From assembly GCA_029569255.1 (NCBI GenBank), contig JAKQUO010000014.1:1-64000 (forward strand): a stretch of 64,000 nucleotides of DNA, given 5' to 3'. Of this stretch, positions 21,737-30,608 are shown piece by piece. The DNA comes from Acidobacteriota bacterium. GTDB taxonomy: Bacteria; Acidobacteriota; Aminicenantia; Aminicenantales; Saccharicenantaceae. The position numbers and the translations under genes are program-made. The notes beneath the pieces are model-generated. The model worked only from the letters and a program-made list of their open reading frames with translations. It was not told the origin of the DNA and searched no databases. The number at the start of each line of letters is the position of its first letter. Within the stretch, counting starts at the first letter, position 1.

Positions 21737-22528
21737 ATGCACAAGTCGCGGCGCCACGCCCTTGGACAGCATTTCCTGACAAATGAGGGCGTCCTGCGCA
21801 AGATCGTCGGGGCCGTCGATCCGAAGCCCGGCGACGTCATCGTCGAGGTCGGAGCGGGACGCGGCGTCCTGACGCGCCGCCTGGCCGAGCGGGCGGGCCG
21901 GGTCATCGCCCTGGAAAAGGACGAACGGCTCGTCCCGGAGCTCGAGGCGTCGATGCCGGCCAACGTCGAGGTCGTCGAGGCCGACGCCCTCGAGTTCGAC
22001 CTTCGGGAGGCCCTGAAGCGCACGGGCGCCCCGTCGCTCCGGCTCGCGGGCAATATCCCCTATTCCATCTCTTCCCCGCTCCTCTTCCGGGCCCTCGACG
22101 AGCGCGAGCTCCTCTCCGACTGCGTCTTCCTGCTTCAGAAAGAAGTGGCCGAACGGGTCACGGCCGGGCCGGGGACGAAGAGCTACGCCCCGCTCGGCAT
22201 CCTGCTCCAGAACGAGTTCGAGGCCAAGATCGCCTTCCTCGTCTCGCCGGGCTCTTTCTCGCCACCGCCCAAGGTCCGGTCGGCGCTGCTGGCGCTCCGC
22301 CGCCGGGAGGCCCCGCTCCATCCGGGCGCGGCTGGCGAGCCTTATCGCGCCTTCCTCCGGGCCGCCTTCAGCGAGCGGCGCAAGATGCTCTGGAAGAACC
22401 TGTCGCGCCGGGCGACGCCGGCCGCGCTCGCCGCGGCCTATGACGCTTTGGGCCTGGCCCGAAACGCCCGGGCCGAGCAATTGGCGCCGGAGGTCCTTTA
22501 CGCCCTCTTCTTGGCTCTCCGGCCCTAG
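21737..22528 (+). CDS. ksgA: 16S rRNA dimethyladenosine transferase (KsgA/RsmA)
   Basis: KsgA dimethylates two adjacent adenines near the 3' end of 16S rRNA during small-subunit assembly. The 263-residue protein has HALGQHFLTNEGVLRKIV, the SAM motif VIVEVGAGRGVLTRRLAERA, VVEADALEF and the active-site LAGNIPYSISSPLLF. The C-terminal helical domain includes FSPPPKVRSALLAL and AFSERRKMLWKNL. The start ATG lies 12 bases after a TAATAT box (21720-21725) with no Shine-Dalgarno, so its leader is short. Confidence 0.96.
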   Translation: MHKSRRHALGQHFLTNEGVLRKIVGAVDPKPGDVIVEVGAGRGVLTRRLAERAGRVIALEKDERLVPELEASMPANVEVVEADALEFDLREALKRTGAPSLRLAGNIPYSISSPLLFRALDERELLSDCVFLLQKEVAERVTAGPGTKSYAPLGILLQNEFEAKIAFLVSPGSFSPPPKVRSALLALRRREAPLHPGAAGEPYRAFLRAAFSERRKMLWKNLSRRATPAALAAAYDALGLARNARAEQLAPEVLYALFLALRP

Positions 22529-22596
22529 TCGCCTGCCCCGAACTTGGCCTGCATGACCGCGGTCATGGCCGCGGAAATGACAGCCTAAGCCGGACC

Positions 22597-22625
22597 GGGG
22601 ACACGTACGAGGCGTACATGTCCCC
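22597..22625. repeat. REP-like 29-bp hairpin, upstream copy before ftsK
   Basis: GGGGACACGTACGAGGCGTA followed by CATGTCCCC. Stem GGGGACACGTAC/GTACATGTCCCC with one C-A mismatch that becomes a G-U pair on the other strand. It is identical to the copy at 22721-22749, in the same orientation. Confidence 0.8.
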
Positions 22626-22720
22626 AACATCGCCTGATCTGGAGATTGACGGACATCCTCCGGTCGGCCCTTAGGAGGGTCCCGTCGAGGACGGCGTCGA
22701 CGGCCTGCCTTTCGAAAAGC

Positions 22721-22749
22721 GGGGACACGTACGAGGCGTACATGTCCCC
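22721..22749. repeat. REP-like 29-bp hairpin, second identical copy before ftsK
   Basis: Base-for-base the same 29-mer as at 22597-22625. It lies 28 bases before the ftsK -10 box, and the 95 bp between the two copies show no gene. Confidence 0.8.
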
Positions 22750-22773
22750 CGCTCCCTGCCCCCCGCTCCCTTG

Positions 22774-22782
22774 TGCTATAAT
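22774..22782 (+). promoter_or_regulatory. Extended -10 promoter of ftsK, predicted leaderless
   Basis: TGCTATAAT is an extended -10 with a perfect TATAAT at 22777-22782. No good -35 is seen. The GTG start codon of ftsK begins at 22790, seven bases later, so the message should be leaderless. Confidence 0.6.
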
Positions 22783-22789
22783 CCTCGCC

Positions 22790-25192
<2,403 letters not shown>

Positions 25193-25202
25193 CGCCCTCT
25201 CC

Positions 25203-25232
25203 TTGCGGAACCCATGTCCCTGCCGCTATAAT
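25203..25232 (+). promoter_or_regulatory. Promoter of the ECF sigma gene, predicted leaderless
   Basis: TTGCGG (25203-25208), an 18-bp spacer and TATAAT (25227-25232). The ATG at 25240 begins seven bases after the -10 box, the same spacing as at ftsK. The ATG at 25231 overlaps the -10 box and cannot be used from this promoter. Confidence 0.6.
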
Positions 25233-25239
25233 GGCGCGA

Positions 25240-25740
25240 ATGGCCAAAGAGGACAAGAGCGCGGCGCCCGAGGACGCCGTCCTCCCGTACCGCCCGGTCA
25301 TCTCCTTCCGGGTCCGCAAGGCCCTCGGCAGCTCCAACCCCGACTGGGAGGACGTCGTCAACGAGATCCTGACCCAGGCCGTGGCCAAGATCAAGAGCGG
25401 CGAGTTCCGGGGCGACTCCTCGATCGGGACCTTCCTCTACACCATCACCAGCCGGCGCATCATCGACTACATCCGCATGAAGACCCGGGTCCTCAGGCAC
25501 GCCCCCGAGCCGGCCCCCTACCCCGACCCCCACGACGAGATGGAGCGCTCGGAGCGGGCCCGGCAGGTCGAGCAGGTCGTCAACGGCCTCAAGCCCAAGT
25601 TCCGGGACGTCCTCTACCTCTACTATTACAGGGAGCTGTCGCGCGAGGAGGTGGCCCGGGCGCTCGACATCTCGCCCAGGCGGGTCTCGGAGCGGGTCAA
25701 CTACGCCCTCAAGCTCATCCAGAAGGCCGTCCGGAAATAG
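25240..25740 (+). CDS. ECF-type RNA polymerase sigma factor
   Basis: From ATG 25240 (MAKEDKSAAPED) the product is 166 residues. Region 2 is at about 15-80 (WEDVVNEILTQAVAKI, IGTFLYTITSRRIIDYIRMK). Region 4 is at about 115-165 (LKPKFRDVLYLYYYRELSRE, then a helix-turn-helix, EVARALDISPRRVSERVNYA). Regions 1 and 3 are missing, as in extracytoplasmic-function sigma factors. It directs RNA polymerase to a special promoter set. The next gene encodes a small zinc-finger protein, likely its anti-sigma partner. Confidence 0.88.
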   Translation: MAKEDKSAAPEDAVLPYRPVISFRVRKALGSSNPDWEDVVNEILTQAVAKIKSGEFRGDSSIGTFLYTITSRRIIDYIRMKTRVLRHAPEPAPYPDPHDEMERSERARQVEQVVNGLKPKFRDVLYLYYYRELSREEVARALDISPRRVSERVNYALKLIQKAVRK

Positions 25741-25781
25741 GGGGCGGGGTGTCCGTTCTGGCGCGTCCTCGACCGACTAAA

Positions 25782-26066
25782 ATGTCGGAGCCTGAAACGG
25801 CCGCGCCCATGACAAGGAAAACGTGCCATTTCGATCACCTGATCGACGAATACCTCCTCGACAAGCTCAAGCCCGAGGACCAGGCGGCCTTCGAGGAGCA
25901 CTATTTCATCTGCCCCCACTGCTTCGCCAAGCTCGACCAGCAGAGCGAGATCGTCCAGATCCTGAAGAAGGAAGGGGTCCTCCAGGCGGGCGGCGAGGGC
26001 GGCGGCCACGTCCCGCCGCGGCGCCCGTCCCTCTGGCGCCGCCTCCTGGCCAAATTCCGCCGTTAA
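25782..26066 (+). CDS. Small zinc-finger (zf-HC2-like) putative anti-sigma factor
   Basis: The 94-residue product (or 85 from ATG 25809) has the helix-forming segment HLIDEYLLDKLKPEDQAAFE and the HYFICPHC motif, the H-x3-C-x2-C pattern of zinc-binding anti-sigma domains. A short basic tail (LWRRLLAKFRR) ends it. There is no membrane helix, so it would act in the cytoplasm. It follows the ECF sigma gene by 41 bases. Its last three bases overlap the convergent ricT stop region. The role is inferred from the domain and position. Confidence 0.75.
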   Translation: MSEPETAAPMTRKTCHFDHLIDEYLLDKLKPEDQAAFEEHYFICPHCFAKLDQQSEIVQILKKEGVLQAGGEGGGHVPPRRPSLWRRLLAKFRR

Positions 26067-26746
26067 TCCTCTATTAAACGCTCGTCCGACTGGGAGAACA
26101 TCCGGCCGCGCGTCTGCTCCTCGAACCCCAGGCAGCACATCAGGCGGCCGCACTGCCCCGAGATCTTGGTCGGGTTGATGACGATCTGCTGCTTGCGGGC
26201 CTTCTGGATGGTCACCGGCTCGAAGACGGTCATGAAGCTCGAGCAGCAGAGGCAGCGGCCGCAGACGCCCAGCCCGCCGATCATCTTGGCCTCGTCCCGG
26301 ACGCCGACCTGGCGCATCTCGATGCGCATGCGCAGCTCCTTGGCCAGGTCCTTGACCAGCTGGCGGAAGTCGACCCGGCCGTCGGCCGTGTAGTAGAAGA
26401 TGCCCTTCTTCTCGTTGAAGAAATAGCGGACGGCCACGAGCTTCATGGCCAGGCCGAGGGCGGCGATCCGCTGGAGGCAGAGGTCGTAGGCCCAGGCCTC
26501 CCGCTCCCGCAGCCAGTCGAACTTGCGGACGTCCTCGGGCGTGGCCCTGCGGAGGACCCGGACGGCGAGCTTCGCGGCCTTGGGGTTCCGGCAGTGCGCG
26601 CTGGTCCGGTCGACGACGACGGCCAGGTCGCCGCCGAGGTCGGACTCGACGAGGCAGCGGTCGCCGACCGCCAGGGCCAGGTCGCCGGCGTGGGCGCGGA
26701 CCATCCGGCCGGTCGTCTCGGACTGGAGGCAGACGAGGTCAGACAT
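26063..26746 (-). CDS. ricT: PSP1-domain protein RicT (YaaT)
   Basis: In Bacillus RicT (YaaT) works with RicA and RicF in an iron-sulfur complex that affects RNase Y. The 227-residue product from ATG 26746 (MSDLVCLQSETTG) contains the PSP1 core: FFNEKKGIFYYTADGRVDFR, QLVKDLAKELRMRIEMRQVG. It has the metal-binding cysteines GVCGRCLCCSSF and SGQCGRLMCCLGFE, which fit an iron-sulfur cluster. The start overlaps the end of holB by 8 bp; an ATG at 26764 would add six residues. The holB-ricT order matches Bacillus. Confidence 0.88.
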   Translation of the reverse strand: MSDLVCLQSETTGRMVRAHAGDLALAVGDRCLVESDLGGDLAVVVDRTSAHCRNPKAAKLAVRVLRRATPEDVRKFDWLREREAWAYDLCLQRIAALGLAMKLVAVRYFFNEKKGIFYYTADGRVDFRQLVKDLAKELRMRIEMRQVGVRDEAKMIGGLGVCGRCLCCSSFMTVFEPVTIQKARKQQIVINPTKISGQCGRLMCCLGFEEQTRGRMFSQSDERLIED

Positions 26747-27728
26747 GGGCGAGCTCCGTGACATTCGAGAAGAAGGTCAGGGCCAGCAGGCCCTTGTTGA
26801 GGTTGCCGCGGAGGTCGGCCAGCGTCCGGTCGAGCTCCTCGACGACGGCCACGGCCCGCGGCGCGGCCCAGGCGGCCGCGGCGGCGCGCAGCCGGCCCTC
26901 GTAGTCCGGGTTGAGGAGGAGCGCCGGGTCGCCGCCGAGGCGGAGGAGGAGGATGTCGCGGGCGAAGGAGGAGAAGACCTCCAGGACCTCGCCGAACTCC
27001 TCCTCGGCGGCCTTGGGGACGCTGCCGAACCGCTCCAGGAAGAGGCCGGGCCGCTCGGCCGAGCCGAGGGCCTCGAAGAGGGTCCAGGCGTTGTCCCTGA
27101 GCTCCTGAACCTTCTCCCACTCGAACTCCTGGGCCCGGTCGAAGTCGCCTCTCGAGAGCAGGGCCAGGAGGCGGGCCTGCTCCCGGCTGAAGGCGCGGGC
27201 GAGCAGGCGCTCCTCGATCTCCTCGCGGCCGATGGCGGAGAAGGCCAGCGTCCGGCAGCGGGAGCGGATGGTCGGCAGGAGCCGGTGGGGGCTGTCCGTC
27301 ACGAGGATGATATGGCAGAACGAGGGCGGCTCCTCGAGGACCTTGAGGAGCGAGTTGGCCGAGGGGTCGTTGAGGCTCTCGGCCTCCCTGATGACGAAGA
27401 CGCGGCGGCGGCCCGTCATCGGCCGGAGGTAGGCCATCTGCTTGAGGAAGCGGGTCTGCTCGATCTTGACGTCCCGGACCTCGGCGGCGAGGACCACGAC
27501 GTCGGGGTGGCGGCCGTTGTCGACGGCCCGGCAGGACGGGCAGTCGTCGCAGGAGTCGTCGGCGAGCGCCTGGCAGTTGAGCGCCTTGGCCAGGGTCAGG
27601 GCCATGTCCGTCTTGCCGGCGCCCGGCGGCCCGCCGAAGATGAGGGAGTTGGGGACGCGCCCGCGCTCGAGGGCGAGCTTGAGGATCCTCTTGACCCGGG
27701 TGTTGCCCGGGACATCCTTGAAGGCCAT
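26739..27728 (-). CDS. holB: DNA polymerase III delta' subunit
   Basis: HolB is part of the clamp loader that places the beta clamp on DNA. The 329-residue protein has the AAA+ Walker A region IFGGPPGAGKTDMALTLAKA, a zinc module with CDDCPSC (about 60-70), a Walker B-like RRVFVIREAESLNDPSANSL and a sensor LVTDSPHRLLPTIRSRCRTL that includes the SRC motif. It begins four bases after the uvrA stop and overlaps ricT. Confidence 0.93.
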   Translation of the reverse strand: MAFKDVPGNTRVKRILKLALERGRVPNSLIFGGPPGAGKTDMALTLAKALNCQALADDSCDDCPSCRAVDNGRHPDVVVLAAEVRDVKIEQTRFLKQMAYLRPMTGRRRVFVIREAESLNDPSANSLLKVLEEPPSFCHIILVTDSPHRLLPTIRSRCRTLAFSAIGREEIEERLLARAFSREQARLLALLSRGDFDRAQEFEWEKVQELRDNAWTLFEALGSAERPGLFLERFGSVPKAAEEEFGEVLEVFSSFARDILLLRLGGDPALLLNPDYEGRLRAAAAAWAAPRAVAVVEELDRTLADLRGNLNKGLLALTFFSNVTELAHV

Positions 27729-27732
27729 GTCT

Positions 27733-30264
27733 TCAGCCGTCCTTCCGCCCCGGCCCCGGCCGCCGGCCGTCCAGGACCTTCTTCAGGTACGCCCCGGTGT
27801 GGGAGCGGGGCGCGGCGGCGACCTCCTCGGGCGTGCCCTGGGCCACGATCCGGCCCCCCGCCTCGCCCCCTTCCGGGCCCAGGTCGATAATATAGTCGCA
27901 ATACTTGATGACTTCAAGGTTGTGCTCGATGATGACCGCGGTGTTGCCGAGCGAGGCCAGCTCGGAGAGGACCTCGAGGAGCTTGCGGACGTCGTCGAAG
28001 TGGAGGCCGGTCGTCGGCTCGTCGAGGAGGTAGACGGTGCGGCCCGTGGCCCGGCGGCCGAGCTCCTTCGTCAGCTTGATGCGCTGGGCCTCGCCGCCGG
28101 AGAGCGTGGGCGCGGGCTGGCCGAGGCGGATGTAGCCCAGGCCGACGCGCTTGAGGGTGGCCAGCCTGCGCTTGAGCTGGGGGAAGGCCTTGAGCAGCTC
28201 GTAGGCGTCGTCGACGGTCATGGCCAGGAAGTCGGCGATCGACCGTCCCTTGTAGGCGACGGCCAGGGTCTCCTTGTTGTAGCGCCGGCCCTCGCAGCGG
28301 TCGCAGGTGACGAAGACGTCGGGCAGGAAGTGCATCTCGATGCGCTTGACCCCGGCCCCCTGGCACTCCTCGCAGCGCCCGCCGGGGACATTGAAGGAGA
28401 AGCGGCCGGGGGAATAGCCGCGCGCGCGGGCCTCGGGGGTGCGGGCCATGAGGTCGCGCAGGGCGGCGAAGAGGCCGGTGTAGGTCGCCGGGTTGGAGCG
28501 GGGCGTGCGGCCGATCGGCCTCTGGTCGACGGCGACGACCTTGTCGACGGCCTCGGCGCCTTCCAGGCGATCGTGGGCGCCGACGCGCTGGCGGGCGTTG
28601 TGGAGCCTGTTCTCGAGGGCCTTGAAGAGGATGTCGTGGACGAGCGTGCTCTTGCCCGAGCCGGAGACGCCGGTCACGGCGGTCATGGCCCCGAGGGGGA
28701 TGCGGACGTCGATCCCCTTGAGGTTGTGCTCGCGGGCCTTGCGTATGACGAGCCAGCCGGCCGGCGCGCGCCGCGCGGGCGGCACCGGGACGGCCTTCTC
28801 GCCCCGGAGGTACTGGGCGGTCAGGGAGTCGGGGGACTCGAGGACGGCGGCGAGGGGGCCCTCGGCGACCTTGAAGCCGCCCCCCTCGCCGGCGCCGGGC
28901 CCGAGGTCGAGGATGTGGTCGGCCGCGCGGATGGTCTGCTCGTCGTGCTCGACGACGACGATCGAGTTGCCCTCGTCGCGGAGGGCCCGGAGGAGCGAGA
29001 TGAGGCGGCCGTTGTCGCGCTGGTGGAGGCCGATGGTCGGCTCGTCGAGGACGTAGAGGACGCCGCGGAGGCGGGCCCCGACCTGGGCCGCCAGCCGGAC
29101 GCGCTGGGCCTCGCCGCCGGAGAGCGACGAGGTCGCGCGGTTGAGATGGAGATAGGACATGCCCAGCTCCCCGCAGACCCCGAGGCGCGAGGCGATCTCC
29201 TTGAGGATCTTCGAGGCGACGGGCGCCCGGGCCGGCGGGAACTCGAGCCCGGCGCAGAACGCCAGGAGGTCGCCGATCGGGAGCTGGCCGACCTCGTGGA
29301 TGGTCTTGCCGCCGACGCGGACGGCCAGGCTCCCGGGCTTGAGGCGGGCGCCCCCGCAGGCGGGGCAGACGTCGTCGGTGAGCTCGATCTCGCCCCACTC
29401 GTTGCGGGTCGTCAGGTGGCCGAGGCCGTGGCACTCGGGGCAGGCGCCGTAGGGGCTGTTGAAGGAGAAGTCGCGCGGCTCGGGCTCGGCCAGGGAGACC
29501 TCGCAGGCGGGACAGAGGAGCGACAGGGAGAAGAAGCGCTCCCTCCCCTTCTCGTCGGCGACGAGGACCTCGCCCTCGGCCAGGTCGAGGGCCTTCGAGA
29601 CGGCCTCGGCCAGGCGGCGCTCGGCCTCGGGGCCGACCCGGACCGTGTCGACGAGGGCCTCGATCGTGTGCTTGCGGTTCTTGTCGAGCGGGATGTCGTC
29701 CTCGAGGTCGCGGAGGATGCCGTTGACCCGGGCCCGGAGGAAGCCCTTCTTGCGCAGGCGCTCGAACAGGCGCTGGTACTCGCCCTTGCGGCCCTTGACG
29801 ACCGGGGCCAGGACGCGGACCTTGGCGCCGGGGGAGTCGGCCAGCAGGCGGCGGAGGATCTCCTCGGGCGTCTGGGACGAGACGACCCGGCCGCAGCGCG
29901 GGCAGTGGGGCGTGCCGGCCCGGGCGAAGAGGAGGCGGAAGAGGTCGTAGACCTCGGTCGTCGTGCCCACGGTCGAGCGGGGGTTGGCCGAGATCGTCTT
30001 CTGGTCGATGGAGATGGAGGGGGAGATGCCCTCGACCGACTCGACCTCGGGCTTCTCCATCTGGTCGATGAACTGGCGGGCGTAGGTCGAGAGGCACTCG
30101 ATGTAGCGGCGCTGGCCCTCGGCGAAGAGGGTGTCGAAGGCGAGGGACGACTTGCCGGAGCCGGACGGCCCGGTGACGACGATGAGCTTGTTCCGGGGCA
30201 GGGCGACGTCGATGCGCTTCAGATTGTGCTGCGCCGCCCTCTTGACGCGGATCTCGTCCAGCAT
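27733..30264 (-). CDS. uvrA: Excinuclease ABC subunit A (short form)
   Basis: UvrA recognises DNA damage in nucleotide excision repair. Two ABC ATPase halves are present: Walker A GPSGSGKSSLAFDT near residue 32 with SSLSGGEAQRVRLA, and GVSGSGKSTLVHDI with PTLSGGEAQRIKL. Zinc modules are CPACEV...CPECHG and CEECQGAGV...CDRCEGRRY. The protein is 843 residues, about 90-100 shorter than the usual 940. The shortfall falls between CPECHGLGHL and CPACGGARLK, where E. coli UvrA carries an extra segment. A TAAAAT box lies nine bases before the ATG at 30264. Confidence 0.95.
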   Translation of the reverse strand: MLDEIRVKRAAQHNLKRIDVALPRNKLIVVTGPSGSGKSSLAFDTLFAEGQRRYIECLSTYARQFIDQMEKPEVESVEGISPSISIDQKTISANPRSTVGTTTEVYDLFRLLFARAGTPHCPRCGRVVSSQTPEEILRRLLADSPGAKVRVLAPVVKGRKGEYQRLFERLRKKGFLRARVNGILRDLEDDIPLDKNRKHTIEALVDTVRVGPEAERRLAEAVSKALDLAEGEVLVADEKGRERFFSLSLLCPACEVSLAEPEPRDFSFNSPYGACPECHGLGHLTTRNEWGEIELTDDVCPACGGARLKPGSLAVRVGGKTIHEVGQLPIGDLLAFCAGLEFPPARAPVASKILKEIASRLGVCGELGMSYLHLNRATSSLSGGEAQRVRLAAQVGARLRGVLYVLDEPTIGLHQRDNGRLISLLRALRDEGNSIVVVEHDEQTIRAADHILDLGPGAGEGGGFKVAEGPLAAVLESPDSLTAQYLRGEKAVPVPPARRAPAGWLVIRKAREHNLKGIDVRIPLGAMTAVTGVSGSGKSTLVHDILFKALENRLHNARQRVGAHDRLEGAEAVDKVVAVDQRPIGRTPRSNPATYTGLFAALRDLMARTPEARARGYSPGRFSFNVPGGRCEECQGAGVKRIEMHFLPDVFVTCDRCEGRRYNKETLAVAYKGRSIADFLAMTVDDAYELLKAFPQLKRRLATLKRVGLGYIRLGQPAPTLSGGEAQRIKLTKELGRRATGRTVYLLDEPTTGLHFDDVRKLLEVLSELASLGNTAVIIEHNLEVIKYCDYIIDLGPEGGEAGGRIVAQGTPEEVAAAPRSHTGAYLKKVLDGRRPGPGRKDG

Positions 30265-30273
30265 AACCTATCT

Positions 30274-30279
30274 ATTTTA
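30274..30279 (-). promoter_or_regulatory. -10 box of uvrA, nearly leaderless
   Basis: TAAAAT on the minus strand ends nine bases before the uvrA ATG, giving at most a 2-3 nt leader. No consensus -35 was seen; the expected position lies inside the first hairpin of the repeat cluster. Confidence 0.45.
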
Positions 30280-30288
30280 ACATAAGAG

Positions 30289-30577
30289 GGGGTCAGGTCT
30301 ACCTTTTACCCGTTTTTGGGTACAAGGTAGACGGCTCTCTTCCATTTACTGTGGCTGGCCAGGGGATTAGTTGCCAGGCGCTCGGGTCGCGTGCCGGGAC
30401 ATGTACCGCCTCGGTACGTGTCCCGTATGCCCGAACGGGGACACGTACTAGAAGTACATGTCCCCAGTTCCAAGGCCAATTGACCCGCGCAATTATGGAA
30501 GAGAAGCGCCTGCTTTTTGCACTCCTTGGCCAGGCAGAGTGTAAAAAGCAGGCCTGGTCCCTCCTGGGTTTGACCCC
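30289..30577. repeat. Cluster of four REP-like hairpins between divergent uvrA and mrfA
   Basis: Four stem-loops in a row: 30297-30332 (GTCTACCTT... stem 15 bp, one mismatch), 30396-30424 (GGGACATGTACC.../GGTACGTGTCCC), 30437-30465 (GGGGACACGTAC.../GTACATGTCCCC) and 30508-30553 (GCCTGCTTTTTGCACTC, 17-bp stem, one mismatch). The second and third are in opposite orientation, 12 bp apart. GGGGTCA near 30289 and TGACCCC near 30571 form an outer inverted repeat. No gene was seen in this 340-bp gap apart from the uvrA -10 box. Confidence 0.75.
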
Positions 30578-30608
30578 ATCTTTTTATTTCGTTAGGATGA
30601 TGTCGCCC

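Noticed and set aside
22646-22789. 48 extra codons upstream of FtsK in the same frame
   Set aside because: They cross a REP hairpin and the TATAAT box that should drive ftsK; GTG 22790 fits the promoter and the usual FtsK start.
27442-30285. Plus-strand open frame of 947 codons opposite uvrA and holB
   Set aside because: Antisense shadow of uvrA with the same low-complexity look; UvrA motifs on the minus strand are unambiguous.
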